Part shown: in pieces, positions 26,842 to 34,943 of the stretch
Layout: every line of letters begins with the position of its first letter
How positions within the stretch are numbered: position 1 is the stretch's first letter
Assembly (NCBI RefSeq): GCF_002096845.1
Contig: NZ_NCVK01000011.1
Location: 1 to 38,979, forward strand
Direction of reading: 5' to 3'
DNA: 38,979 nt
Origin: Streptococcus mitis
GTDB lineage: Bacteria > Bacillota > Bacilli > Lactobacillales > Streptococcaceae
Notes under the pieces: model-generated
The model's input: only the letters and a program-made list of their open reading frames with translations
The model's database searches: none
Told to the model about the DNA's origin: nothing
Translations under genes and position numbers: made by a program

Positions 26842-27855
26842 CTAGCGAACCCACTTACCTGAGCCATCTACTGTGTAGCCATCTGGGGTACGTTCGTTAA
26901 CCGCCATCTTACCATTTGACTTGAGATAGTAATCGCCTACCCATGTGTTACGAGCATAGCTTCCTTCTGATGTTAGATAATAGTAAGATTGGTAGCTACT
27001 ATCATAGATCCACTCACTCTTAGCCATTTTACCATCTGATTTGAGGTAGTAACTTCCAGCCCAAGCATTACGTGCATAGCTACCCTCCGCTGTCAAGTAA
27101 TAGTATGATTTATAGTTATTGTCATAAATCCACTCGCTTTTAGCCATGTATCCACCTGATTTAAGATAGTAGTTACCTGACCAAGCATTTTGAACAAAGG
27201 TACCTAAAGCATTTAGGTAGAAGTAAGAATTGTACTGAACATCAAAAACCCATTGATTGACCACTTTCACACCAGCTTTGTAGTAAGAAGAACCTGACCA
27301 GCCAGTCTGACCTGAGGTAGAGCTAGTAGTTGGTTTTGGAGTTTCAGGTGCTTTTGGTTTTTCTGTTTCTTTAGGAGTTGAAGAGTCTAGAGGATTGACA
27401 TATTTTTCATCCTTAACAGTAAATATCGCTGATCTACCGATATACTTATGCAAGATAGTATCTACTCCTTTCTCCCCATGAAATTGTAAGTAATATTCAC
27501 CGTCTGGAACATTATAAAGATTATTCCAACTTTGTTGAGTGATTGGAACAGACGATTTATAAAACATTGAACTGATATGATTTTTTTTAGTAATTTGTCC
27601 TGTCTTTGCATTTACAAGGTCTGCATATATATCTACATAAGTATTTACAGGTACCTTCTCAACAGTCATATCAACATGTATAATTGTTCCCTCTCCTGGT
27701 ATAACCTTATTGTCTACCTTATGATTTTCAATTTTGGTAGTTTCAGCCTGCACCGTTTGTGCTGAAAAAGGTAGAACTCCTGCTGTGTCAATAGTTGACA
27801 ATACTCCGACTGTTGAAAGTGCCAAAGCACACACTAATAATTTCTTTTTGTTCAT
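26842..27855 (-). CDS. Choline-binding surface protein (second of a tandem pair)
   Basis: Read from ATG 27855 the protein has 337 residues and starts MNKKKLLVCALALSTVG; GGAGG lies 8 nt upstream, inside what would be the N-terminus of a longer reading from 27870. A signal peptide ends near VQAET. An unassigned beta-rich domain occupies about 40-145 (VDMTVEKVPVNTYVDIYADL ... DGEYYLQFHGEKGVD), then a Pro/Thr linker with KPTTSSTSGQTG, then about eight choline-binding repeats from about 185 (GWSGSSYY, WIYDNNYKSYYYLTAEGSYA, WVGDYYLKSNGKMAVNE). The repeats should hold it on choline-decorated teichoic acids, as for pneumococcal CbpF/CbpJ-type proteins. It begins 26 nt after the first gene and is co-transcribed. 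The effector role of the N-terminal domain is unknown. Confidence 0.88.
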   Translation of the reverse strand: MNKKKLLVCALALSTVGVLSTIDTAGVLPFSAQTVQAETTKIENHKVDNKVIPGEGTIIHVDMTVEKVPVNTYVDIYADLVNAKTGQITKKNHISSMFYKSSVPITQQSWNNLYNVPDGEYYLQFHGEKGVDTILHKYIGRSAIFTVKDEKYVNPLDSSTPKETEKPKAPETPKPTTSSTSGQTGWSGSSYYKAGVKVVNQWVFDVQYNSYFYLNALGTFVQNAWSGNYYLKSGGYMAKSEWIYDNNYKSYYYLTAEGSYARNAWAGSYYLKSDGKMAKSEWIYDSSYQSYYYLTSEGSYARNTWVGDYYLKSNGKMAVNERTPDGYTVDGSGKWVR

Positions 27856-27881
27856 GTTATTTTCCTCCATGTTATAGTTTT

Positions 27882-28766
27882 TTATTTAATCCACTTACCT
27901 GATTCATCCACTTGATAACCATCTGGGGTACGTTCGTTGACTGCCATCTTACCATTTGATTTGAGATAGTAGTCACCTACCCATGTGTTACGAGCATAGC
28001 TTCCTTCTGATGTTAAGTAGTAGTATGAATCATAGTTCTTATCAAAAATCCACTCTTTTGTAGCCATCTTGCCATTTGATTTAACATAATAACTATCAAC
28101 CCAAGTACTGTAAGAATAGCTTCCCTCAGACGTTAGATAATAGTAGGCACCATAGTTCTTATCAAAAATCCACTCACTCTTAGCCATGTAACCACCTGAT
28201 TTAAGGTAATAGTTTCCTACCCAAGAATTTTGGACAAAGTTACCTGAAGCATCTAGGTAGAAGTAGGAATTATAGTTTTTATCGAAAATCCACTTACTAG
28301 TGACTTTAGTGCCATTCTGGTAGTAGGATGAACCTGACCAACCATCTCTTTGATTCGGTGTTGATTTACTAGACGTTTTTGGAGTTGTAGCAGCTGTTGT
28401 TTTACCAGTCAGCTGCTTCACAGCCTCTTTAAACTCTTCCACAGTTCCTTTCCACTCTATGTAATTGGCACCAGACTTATTCTCAAGAGCTATATAGTTG
28501 CGATCGGATTCTTCGAAGTAAGATAATTCTGGAGTAGTTTTTGTAGCCCAAATAATGGGACGATTGGCAGTTCCCTTCCATCCTTTAAATACTTCTGAAT
28601 CATTGGGAACAAGAATATAATATTTTGCAGATGGATTAATCGTCTGGGTGTCAGCCTGCACCGTTTGTGCTGAAAAAGGTAGAACTCCTGCTGTGTCTAC
28701 AAGAGAGACAAGACCAAATGTTGCAGCTGCTAGGCTTGTTACTAAAACTGTTTTTGACTTCATCAT
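27882..28766 (-). CDS. Choline-binding surface protein (first of a tandem pair)
   Basis: Read from ATG 28766 (MMKSKTVLVTSLAAATF) the product is about 294 residues; AAGGAG (28774-28779) is 7 nt upstream. The signal region carries the same DTAGVLPFSAQTVQA as the neighbour. A small unassigned domain covers about 40-125 (INPSAKYYILVPNDSEVFKG ... FKEAVKQLTG), then a Thr/Ser linker, then about eight choline-binding repeats from about 142, with WIFDKNYNSYFYLDASGNF and WVGNYYLKSGGYMAKSE. The last repeats are almost identical to those of the neighbour, while the N-terminal domains look unrelated. It is divergent from the Rgg-type gene across a C20 tract and an array of TATTTAC repeats, so regulation by that factor is possible but unproven. 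Confidence 0.88.
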   Translation of the reverse strand: MMKSKTVLVTSLAAATFGLVSLVDTAGVLPFSAQTVQADTQTINPSAKYYILVPNDSEVFKGWKGTANRPIIWATKTTPELSYFEESDRNYIALENKSGANYIEWKGTVEEFKEAVKQLTGKTTAATTPKTSSKSTPNQRDGWSGSSYYQNGTKVTSKWIFDKNYNSYFYLDASGNFVQNSWVGNYYLKSGGYMAKSEWIFDKNYGAYYYLTSEGSYSYSTWVDSYYVKSNGKMATKEWIFDKNYDSYYYLTSEGSYARNTWVGDYYLKSNGKMAVNERTPDGYQVDESGKWIK

Positions 28767-28803
28767 CAAAAATCTCCTTTAAATTTTTATTGTTTACGGT
28801 TAC

Positions 28804-28812
28804 AGTATAGCA
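28804..28812 (-). promoter_or_regulatory. Promoter of the choline-binding gene pair
   Basis: Minus-strand TGCTATACT gives TATACT (28804-28809) with a TGn extension. No good -35 is present at the right spacing, which suggests activator dependence or reliance on the extended -10. Confidence 0.6.
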
Positions 28813-28815
28813 TGC

Positions 28816-28855
28816 TATTTACCTTATTTACGAAAAGCGTATTTATATTTACCTT
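28816..28855. repeat. Direct repeats TATTTACCTT upstream of the choline-binding promoter
   Basis: TATTTACCTT occurs at 28816-28825 and 28846-28855, start-to-start 30 bp. The shorter TATTTAC also occurs at 28825-28831. The inner copies overlap the expected -35 zone of the choline-binding promoter and so look like a regulator-binding site. Confidence 0.6.
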
Positions 28856-28868
28856 TATTGAACAATTA

Positions 28869-28888
28869 CCCCCCCCCCCCCCCCCCCC
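28869..28888. repeat. Homopolymer of 20 C residues (G20 on the minus strand)
   Basis: An uninterrupted C20 run sits in the 217-nt intergenic region between the divergent choline-binding and Rgg genes, in DNA otherwise about 75% AT. It lies about 60 bp upstream of the choline-binding -10. Runs this long are prone to slippage and, as G20, can form quadruplex-like structures. Its exact length may also be affected by sequencing error. Confidence 0.9.
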
Positions 28889-28945
28889 GAAAAAACGTAA
28901 GTATAATTACTTTTTTCTAAAAATTCCCTTAAAAACTGGTAGAAT

Positions 28946-28956
28946 TATGATAGAAT
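28946..28956 (+). promoter_or_regulatory. Extended -10 promoter of the Rgg-type gene
   Basis: TATGATAGAAT gives TAGAAT (28951-28956) with the TATGn extension; TTAAAA 16 nt upstream is a weak -35. The leader to ATG 28984 would be about 20 nt. Confidence 0.6.
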
Positions 28957-28983
28957 AGAAAAAAGGACTTGAGGAGCTTTAGG

Positions 28984-29913
28984 ATGCAAGATGAAAGTAT
29001 TTATGGATTAGTCTATAAGGCCATCCGTGAGGAGAGAGGGTTTACACAGAAGGAAGCCGCTGGTACTACAGTGACTCCACATTTTTTACGTCAGTTTGAG
29101 CAAGGAAAATCTCGGATAACCATTCAAAAATTTGAAGAGATTCTGTCTAATATTGGAATTGATAAAGAGACCTTTGATAGTCTCAAGACGCAGATGTTTC
29201 CAACGGAATTTCATAAATTGCAGGCTCAGGTTGCTGATTTGGCCTATAAGCGTGAATTTAAAAAGATCATTAGTTTGATTAATCAACCCATGGAAAATCC
29301 TGGGATCGCTGAACACTATGTGATTGCCAATCGTGTAGTCAATAAATTTGCTATCGCAAACATCATTGGCGATTCTTTTCTGACTCCAAAAGATTATCAA
29401 GAATTAGAATATATCAAGAACTATCTGAGTGAATTGGACGATTGGAATAAAATTGAGGTTAATATCTTTTCATCTATCCTTCCTCACTTTTCAATCGAAT
29501 TTTTAGATTACAGGCTCTACCACTTATTAGATACTCTAAAAAAACAGACTGAATACCATTCAATCCGTACTGCTGACTACTATATTGCCTGCTTAAGAAC
29601 TGCTATCAAGCATTACTCTGTTAATGGCTACTATGATAAAGCTGAGAGCTTAGCCGTGAAAACCTTGGAAGTGATTAATACTTTCCCTCTACTGAGCACC
29701 AAGATGACAGAGATGATTAGTCTTTCCATGGAACGGGCTAATAATTTTCTCAGAAAAGATGATGTCAGAGGTCTAGAGCTTGCTAAGCATATCTTTGCCA
29801 GTCTTGATAACTTTGAAAAGGTCTATCCAAATCAACTTCTGACTCGAATGAGAGAGGATTTCTTTGTTACTGTCACACAACTCAATCACACTGGACAACC
29901 TTTAGAGGTCTAG
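28984..29913 (+). CDS. Rgg/GadR/MutR-family transcriptional regulator
   Basis: Read from ATG 28984 the protein has 309 residues. AGGAG (28972-28976) sets this start; an in-frame TTG at 28969 overlaps the ribosome site. An N-terminal helix-turn-helix (about 5-60: LVYKAIREERGFTQKEAAG, TPHFLRQFEQGKSRITIQKF) is followed by the all-helical Rgg C-terminal region (about 70-300), which in relatives binds short peptide pheromones through TPR-like repeats. No pheromone gene is seen nearby. It is divergent from the choline-binding pair, so these are candidate targets. The gene ends at a strong terminator shared with mutS2. Confidence 0.88.
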   Translation: MQDESIYGLVYKAIREERGFTQKEAAGTTVTPHFLRQFEQGKSRITIQKFEEILSNIGIDKETFDSLKTQMFPTEFHKLQAQVADLAYKREFKKIISLINQPMENPGIAEHYVIANRVVNKFAIANIIGDSFLTPKDYQELEYIKNYLSELDDWNKIEVNIFSSILPHFSIEFLDYRLYHLLDTLKKQTEYHSIRTADYYIACLRTAIKHYSVNGYYDKAESLAVKTLEVINTFPLLSTKMTEMISLSMERANNFLRKDDVRGLELAKHIFASLDNFEKVYPNQLLTRMREDFFVTVTQLNHTGQPLEV

Positions 29914-29923
29914 TCTAGAAATC

Positions 29924-29962
29924 AAAAAAGCTTGAGGAAGCACATATTTCCTCAGGCTTTTC
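29924..29962. terminator. Bidirectional terminator between the Rgg-type gene and mutS2
   Basis: AAAAGCTTGAGGAA pairs with TTCCTCAGGCTTTT (one T-G pair) around an 8-nt loop, between two convergent genes. Confidence 0.9.
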
Positions 29963-32299
29963 TTATCCTCTAAATGTCACAATAGTCGCGCCACTGCCCC
30001 CAGCATTTTGTGGGGCATAGCCGAAACTCTTAACATGTTTGTTTCTTTGTAGGTATTTGGTAACTCCTTCACGGATGACACCTGTTCCGATACCATGGAT
30101 GATATCAACTTGCGCCATATTGTTAAGCAAGGCTTGGTCGATAAAGGCATCTAGCTCATTCATGGCCTCTTCATAACGTTTGCCTCGAAGGTCCAGTCTG
30201 GCTTGAGGTCCTCGCCCAGAAGTTCGTTTCACGACATTGACCTGTTTCTTCTTAACTTGCTTTTCTTGCTGGGCTTGAACGAGGTCAAATTCTTTCTCTT
30301 CCAAGGTCATCTTAATCAAGCCAACTTGAGCTTCCCAGCGGCCATCTTTGAGTTGGCTGGTCAAGGTACCACGCTGTCCATAACTGAGAACAACGATATC
30401 ATCTCCCACCTTTGGAGCTCGTTTTTTCTTGGCCTTTTGAAGAACCTTGTTTTTAGATAGGTCTACTTTTTCAGGAGCCAATTTTTTCAGCTTGGCCTTA
30501 GCTTCAATGATTTCGTGGGGTTTGAGTTGAGATTTACTGTGGAGATTTTGGAGAATCTGGTCACTCTCACTTAGAGCCATGTCTACAATCTCACTAGCTT
30601 GTTCACGCGCCTTATTAAGCTCGGTTTCCTTTTCACGATTAAGTTCGTTGTAAAGTTTTTTTAGAGCACGGTTCATCTTGAGATTTTCTTGCTCCACCTC
30701 ACGGATATTGTCCAAGCGTTTACGACTTTCCAGCGTCTGCTCTTCCAGTTGCTCAATGATACGATTGACATCATTATCTTGATCGACCTGCTGACTAGCA
30801 TCCCCTACGATAACTTCAGATAGGCCTAGACGTTTAGCGATTTCGAAGGCATTGCTTCGTCCAGGAACTCCCTGCATAAAGCGATAGGTCGGGCGTAGAG
30901 TTGCAGTATCAAACTCCATGCTGGCATTTTGCACAAAGGCTGTCTCAATACCGTAGGCCTTTAGTTCCGGATAGTGAGTCGTCGCCATAGTCTTGACTTG
31001 ACGCAGGCGAAGGTCCTCCAGAATAGCCATGGCAAGGGCAGCTCCCTCTTGGGGATCTGTACCAGCCCCCAACTCATCCAAGAGCAAGAGCGAATGTTGA
31101 TTGACCTTGCCAAGAATATCCACAATATTGGTCATGTGGCTAGAGAAGGTAGACAAGCTCTGCTCAATAGACTGCTCATCGCCAATATCAGCAAAAATTT
31201 CTTCAAAAATACCAACACGACTTCCCTTATCTGCTAAAATCGGCAAACCAGACTGGGCCATAACCTGTGTCAAGCCGAGGGTTTTGAGCATGATGGTCTT
31301 ACCACCAGTATTGGGACCTGTAATGACAATAGCTGTTAAATCTTGGCCAAAATGGACATCATTTGCGACGGCATTTTTGACCAAAGGATGGCAGACATGT
31401 AGCAGTTGAATTTCCTGATTTTCTGACAACTGAGGAACGACTGCTTGCCTTTCTTGGATAAAGCGGACCTTGGCACGAATCAAGTCCAGATGGCCGATAA
31501 TCCAAGCGTCATTAGCAATCTCAGCCGCATGAGGGCGAACACGCTCAGAAATTTCTTGGAGAATGCGAAGCATTTCATAGCGCTCATCTGCTCGCAAACT
31601 AGCAATCTCTTCACTCAGTTTGACCACCTCACGGGGTTCGATATAGACGGTGTTTCCACTAGCAGAAATATCATGAACAACACCTGCAATCTTGTTACGA
31701 TAGGTATTCTTGACTGGTAAAACCTGACGGCCATTTCTACTGGCAACAATCCCTTCTGTCAACATCTGCCCTTTTTGCTTGAGCAAGTCCTGTAGGACAT
31801 CGCGTACCTGACTCTCGCTATCATGGATTTTTCGACGGATTCTCGCTAATTCTTCACTGGCAAAATTTTCAATGAAACCTGCATCATTAAAGGCTTGGAG
31901 ATTTCCTTGTAATTGCGGAAAATCATGTAATTTCTCAAACCAAAGGGCCAATTCTTCCAAGCTGACATTTTCCAGATTGGCGTAAAAACTTTGCAGTTCT
32001 CGGCTAGCAAGAAGCACCCGCTTCAAGAGTAGGAATTCCTCGATATTGAGATCCGCTCCCATCTCCAACCGCTTGCAGACTCCTGCGATTTCCTTGGTTG
32101 CGAGAATGGTAAAATGCGGTTGCTCGACGAAAAGAGCCTGCATTTCCTTCATCTCAGCAAAAGCCTGTTTGATTTTATCTGCTTTGGCAGTCGGAGCCAG
32201 CTGTCTCAGTTGCTCCAAGCCCTGCTCTGTCAACAAATGAGGTTCAAACAAAGCCTTGACCTTATTGAACTCTAATGTTTCTAATATTTTCTTATTCAT
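29963..32299 (-). CDS. mutS2: Endonuclease MutS2
   Basis: The 778-residue protein has the MutS2 layout: a core/lever region, the ATPase with Walker A GPNTGGKT (about 335) and Walker B region [20 protein letters not shown], a long charged coiled coil (about 510-620), a KOW-like stretch ([16 protein letters not shown]) and a C-terminal Smr nuclease domain ([18 protein letters not shown] ... [14 protein letters not shown]). MutS2 lacks the mismatch-recognition domain. Roles in limiting recombination and, in Bacillus, splitting collided ribosomes are known for the family. It lies 92 nt downstream of cvpA with a hairpin between. Confidence 0.95.
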   Translation of the reverse strand: MNKKILETLEFNKVKALFEPHLLTEQGLEQLRQLAPTAKADKIKQAFAEMKEMQALFVEQPHFTILATKEIAGVCKRLEMGADLNIEEFLLLKRVLLASRELQSFYANLENVSLEELALWFEKLHDFPQLQGNLQAFNDAGFIENFASEELARIRRKIHDSESQVRDVLQDLLKQKGQMLTEGIVASRNGRQVLPVKNTYRNKIAGVVHDISASGNTVYIEPREVVKLSEEIASLRADERYEMLRILQEISERVRPHAAEIANDAWIIGHLDLIRAKVRFIQERQAVVPQLSENQEIQLLHVCHPLVKNAVANDVHFGQDLTAIVITGPNTGGKTIMLKTLGLTQVMAQSGLPILADKGSRVGIFEEIFADIGDEQSIEQSLSTFSSHMTNIVDILGKVNQHSLLLLDELGAGTDPQEGAALAMAILEDLRLRQVKTMATTHYPELKAYGIETAFVQNASMEFDTATLRPTYRFMQGVPGRSNAFEIAKRLGLSEVIVGDASQQVDQDNDVNRIIEQLEEQTLESRKRLDNIREVEQENLKMNRALKKLYNELNREKETELNKAREQASEIVDMALSESDQILQNLHSKSQLKPHEIIEAKAKLKKLAPEKVDLSKNKVLQKAKKKRAPKVGDDIVVLSYGQRGTLTSQLKDGRWEAQVGLIKMTLEEKEFDLVQAQQEKQVKKKQVNVVKRTSGRGPQARLDLRGKRYEEAMNELDAFIDQALLNNMAQVDIIHGIGTGVIREGVTKYLQRNKHVKSFGYAPQNAGGSGATIVTFRG

Positions 32300-32364
32300 C
32301 TTTATTTCCTTGTCTTTGAATGTCTAGGTGTAGTAGCTTTTTACATTCAGTCAAATCTGTAAAC

Positions 32365-32393
32365 AAAGGGCTAGGAAAATTCCTGCCCTTTTT
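32365..32393 (-). terminator. Hairpin between cvpA and mutS2
   Basis: Minus-strand AAAGGGC-A-GGAA pairs with TTCC-TA-GCCCTTT, followed by GTTT. It may partly terminate the zapA-cvpA transcript. The T tail is short. Confidence 0.55.
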
Positions 32394-32940
32394 ATCCGAT
32401 TAAATTTGTCACCCAGATTTGTTTGAGCCAACTGGTTGTTACTGGTATGCTCTGGATGATGTGTTTTGCGACGATACTCTTTTCAAGAGGATTTTGTATA
32501 GCTGCCATGGGAATGGTTGCTAGTATGGTCAAAGCCATTTGCAAGACAAATAAGGTCACCAACATGGACAAGATACCTGCTGAAACTTGGAACAACTTGC
32601 CACCAAGCTTTTTACTAGGAATCAAGTGTAAGAGGAGACCAAGCAAACGACCGATGCTATATACAATCCCAAATACAAGCAAATAGCCGATCCCTGCGTA
32701 AAAGACCTTATCCAACTGAAAGAGTTGATCCGATGGGAAAAAGAAAGTTCCCTGACCTTCCTGCGGATTTGCATAAGGGAGCAGCAAATGGAATTGCTCT
32801 CCAAGCCCCTTATAAAACTGGCCAGCCATAAAAGCCGATGCCAGGGCTGAAATCAGGTAATAAACCTGTAAGAGCAGGCCTCTCCGATAGCCGATATAAA
32901 ATCCCCAAGCCAAGACCAATAGAAGAAGGAGTGAAATCAT
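32392..32940 (-). CDS. CvpA family membrane protein
   Basis: The 182-residue protein has about four membrane segments and begins MISLLLLLVLAWGFYIGYRR, the usual N-terminus of the CvpA (colicin V production protein) family. A GY/GxxLG-rich central region (YLLVFGIVYSIGRLLGLLLH) is also typical. The molecular function in Gram-positives is unknown; in E. coli CvpA affects colicin V export and envelope stress tolerance. The start overlaps the zapA stop by 4 nt, so it is translationally coupled to the divisome gene. Confidence 0.85.
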   Translation of the reverse strand: MISLLLLLVLAWGFYIGYRRGLLLQVYYLISALASAFMAGQFYKGLGEQFHLLLPYANPQEGQGTFFFPSDQLFQLDKVFYAGIGYLLVFGIVYSIGRLLGLLLHLIPSKKLGGKLFQVSAGILSMLVTLFVLQMALTILATIPMAAIQNPLEKSIVAKHIIQSIPVTTSWLKQIWVTNLIG

Positions 32941-33239
32941 AAGGAATCCTCAATCTTGCTCTGTTCTTGCTTGCAAGTCACAAGCTTGTGGCGGAGTTCT
33001 TCTAATTCTTGCTCCTTATCGTCAAATTCAATCTCACGGCTGAGCTGAGTTGATAAACAGTTGACTGCCAACAAAAGAGCGATTGTTTCATCGTCTGCAC
33101 TAGGCATTTGTTCTTTAATTGCTTGGTATTTTTCTGTCGCAACCTTGGCGATTTCCTCCATAAAAAGGTTATCATGCTCGCTTGTCAAGGTTAATGATTT
33201 TTTCCCGAATGTAAATTTGAATCGATTTAGATTTGCCAT
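32937..33239 (-). CDS. zapA: Cell division protein ZapA-like
   Basis: Read from ATG 33239 the product has 100 residues and starts MANLNRFKFTFGKKSLTLTS. GAGGTG (33246-33251) lies 6 nt upstream; an in-frame GTG at 33248 is part of that site and is not the start. An N-terminal beta-rich ZapA fold is followed by a C-terminal helix (about 60-100; CLSTQLSREIEFDDKEQELE) that forms the antiparallel coiled coil of ZapA dimers. ZapA bundles FtsZ filaments at the Z ring. It is divergent from rnhC and coupled to cvpA. Confidence 0.82.
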   Translation of the reverse strand: MANLNRFKFTFGKKSLTLTSEHDNLFMEEIAKVATEKYQAIKEQMPSADDETIALLLAVNCLSTQLSREIEFDDKEQELEELRHKLVTCKQEQSKIEDSL

Positions 33240-33256
33240 AAAATTCACCTCACGAT

Positions 33257-33285
33257 ATTATACCAAAATTCGCTAATTTTGTCAG
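33257..33285 (-). promoter_or_regulatory. Promoter of zapA-cvpA
   Basis: CTGACA (33280-33285), a 17-nt spacer and TATAAT (33257-33262) on the minus strand. The predicted start near 33250 gives a very short leader of about 11 nt. Confidence 0.8.
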
Positions 33286-33307
33286 TTTTTACAAATTTGC
33301 CTGCTTT

Positions 33308-33318
33308 TATGGTACAAT
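33308..33318 (+). promoter_or_regulatory. Extended -10 promoter of rnhC-lepB
   Basis: TATGGTACAAT gives TACAAT (33313-33318) with a TATGn extension, only 8 nt before the rnhC ATG, so the transcript would be nearly leaderless. Confidence 0.6.
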
Positions 33319-33325
33319 AGAAACT

Positions 33326-34207
33326 ATGGCAAGTATAACACTCACACCTAGTGAAAAGGAGATTCAGTCTTTTCTTGAACACTATCAAACCAGTCTGGCT
33401 CCCAGCAAGAATCCCTATATTCGCTACTTTTTGCGACTACCTCAAGCAACGGTTTCTATCTATACTTCTGGAAAGGTCTTGCTTCAGGGTGAAGGGGCTG
33501 AGAAATACGCTAGTTTCTTTGGCTATCAAATGGTAGAGGAAAACAGGGGACAAAATTTCCCTTTGATTGGGACGGATGAGGTGGGAAATGGTTCCTACTT
33601 TGGTGGGCTTGCAGTTGTCGCTGCCTTTGTCACACCTGACCAGCACGACTTTTTACGAAAACTCGGTGTGGGGGATTCTAAGACTCTGACCGACCAAAAG
33701 ATTCGTCAGATTGCTCCTATTCTCAAGGAAAAAATCCAGCACCAGGCACTGCTTCTCTCACCAAGCAAGTACAACGAGGTCATCGGAGACCGCTACAACG
33801 CTGTTTCTGTTAAGGTAGCCCTCCATAACCAGGCTATCTATCTCCTCCTTCAAAAAGGCGTTCAACCTGAGAAAATTGTGATTGATGCCTTTACCAGTGC
33901 TAAAAATTATGACAAGTACTTGGCACAAGAGGCCAATCGTTTCAGCAATCCTATCAGTTTAGAAGAAAAGGCTGAGGGCAAATACTTGGCTGTCGCAGTT
34001 TCTTCCATCATTGCGCGTGATCTCTTTCTGGAAAATCTTGAAAATCTAGGACGAGAACTGGGCTATCAACTTCCAAGTGGGGCTGGAACGGCTTCTGACA
34101 AGGTGGCTAGCCAGATTTTACAAGCCTATGGTATGCAGGGACTCAATTTCTGCGCCAAACTGCACTTTAAAAATACTGAAAAAGCGAAAAAACGCTTAGA
34201 AAGGTAA
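33326..34207 (+). CDS. rnhC: Ribonuclease HIII
   Basis: The 293-residue enzyme cuts RNA in RNA-DNA hybrids. It is assigned as HIII, not HII, because it has the extra N-terminal TBP-like substrate-binding domain (about 1-78) and the catalytic core starts [18 protein letters not shown], with the HIII-type D84-E85 pair. The core also has [12 protein letters not shown] and [12 protein letters not shown] with a further acidic residue. The ATG is 8 nt from the -10 box, and no Shine-Dalgarno is clear, consistent with a leaderless or near-leaderless message. lepB starts 4 nt after its stop. Confidence 0.93.
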   Translation: MASITLTPSEKEIQSFLEHYQTSLAPSKNPYIRYFLRLPQATVSIYTSGKVLLQGEGAEKYASFFGYQMVEENRGQNFPLIGTDEVGNGSYFGGLAVVAAFVTPDQHDFLRKLGVGDSKTLTDQKIRQIAPILKEKIQHQALLLSPSKYNEVIGDRYNAVSVKVALHNQAIYLLLQKGVQPEKIVIDAFTSAKNYDKYLAQEANRFSNPISLEEKAEGKYLAVAVSSIIARDLFLENLENLGRELGYQLPSGAGTASDKVASQILQAYGMQGLNFCAKLHFKNTEKAKKRLER

Positions 34208-34210
34208 GTT

Positions 34211-34825
34211 ATGAATTCATTTAAAAATTTCTTAAAAGAGTGGGGATTGTTTCTCCTGATTCTGTCATTACTAGCTTTAAGCCGTATCTTTTTTTGGAGT
34301 AATGTCCGCGTAGAAGGACATTCCATGGATCCTACCCTAGCGGATGGCGAAATCCTCTTTGTTGTCAAACACCTCCCTATTGACCGTTTTGATATCGTGG
34401 TTGCCCATGAGGAAGATGGCAATAAGGACATTGTCAAGCGCGTGATTGGAATGCCTGGCGATACTATCCGTTACGAAAACGATAAACTTTACATCAATGA
34501 CAAAGAGACAGATGAGCCTTACCTAGCAGACTACATCAAACGTTTCAAGGATGACAAACTCCAAAGCACCTACTCAGGCAAGGGCTTTGAAGGAAATAAA
34601 GGAACTTTCTTTAGAAGTATCGCTCAAAAAGCTCAAGCCTTCACAGTCGATGTCAACTACAATACCAACTTTAGCTTTACAGTTCCAGAAGGAGAATACC
34701 TTCTCCTTGGAGACGATCGCTTGGTTTCGAGCGACAGCCGCCACGTAGGTACCTTTAAAGCAAAAGATATCACAGGGGAAGCTAAATTCCGCTTCTGGCC
34801 AATCACCCGTATCGGAACATTTTAA
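34211..34825 (+). CDS. lepB: Signal peptidase I
   Basis: The 204-residue membrane protein has one N-terminal membrane anchor (about 9-28) and an extracellular Ser-Lys catalytic domain. The nucleophile is S38 in VEGHSMDPTL and the general base is K76 in DIVKRVIGMPGD; the further conserved box LLLGDDRLVSSDSRHVG is present. It removes signal peptides from secreted proteins, and would process Sec-exported proteins including the choline-binding and adhesin proteins here. A weak AAGG lies just before the ATG, and it is coupled to rnhC. Confidence 0.95.
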   Translation: MNSFKNFLKEWGLFLLILSLLALSRIFFWSNVRVEGHSMDPTLADGEILFVVKHLPIDRFDIVVAHEEDGNKDIVKRVIGMPGDTIRYENDKLYINDKETDEPYLADYIKRFKDDKLQSTYSGKGFEGNKGTFFRSIAQKAQAFTVDVNYNTNFSFTVPEGEYLLLGDDRLVSSDSRHVGTFKAKDITGEAKFRFWPITRIGTF

Positions 34826-34832
34826 GAGATCT

Positions 34833-34864
34833 AAGAGGCCGAGAATCAACAATCTCAGCCTCTT
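34833..34864 (+). terminator. Terminator after lepB
   Basis: AAGAGGC pairs with GCCTCTT and, past one mismatch, GAGA pairs with TCTC, around an 8-nt loop, followed by CTTCT. The stem is strong but the T tract is interrupted by C. Confidence 0.7.
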
Positions 34865-34895
34865 CTTCTATCGTGAGAAGTGATCGTTTATTGAC

Positions 34896-34901
34896 TATAA
34901 T
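34896..34901 (+). promoter_or_regulatory. Possible -10 of recD2
   Basis: TATAAT occurs 42 nt before the recD2 ATG, but there is no good -35 at 17 nt; the TTGAC just upstream is too close to act as one. Confidence 0.4.
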
Positions 34902-34943
34902 AAAAACACCCCCAACTCTCACCTATTCATGCAAAGGAATTTT

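Noticed and set aside
28780..28983. A short peptide-pheromone gene for the Rgg-type regulator
   Set aside because: No frame with a ribosome site and a hydrophobic C-terminal peptide was found on either strand; the best ATG frame is only 8 codons.
34891..34901. TTGAC and TATAAT as a recD2 promoter pair
   Set aside because: The two boxes are contiguous with no spacer, so they cannot act as -35 and -10 of one promoter.
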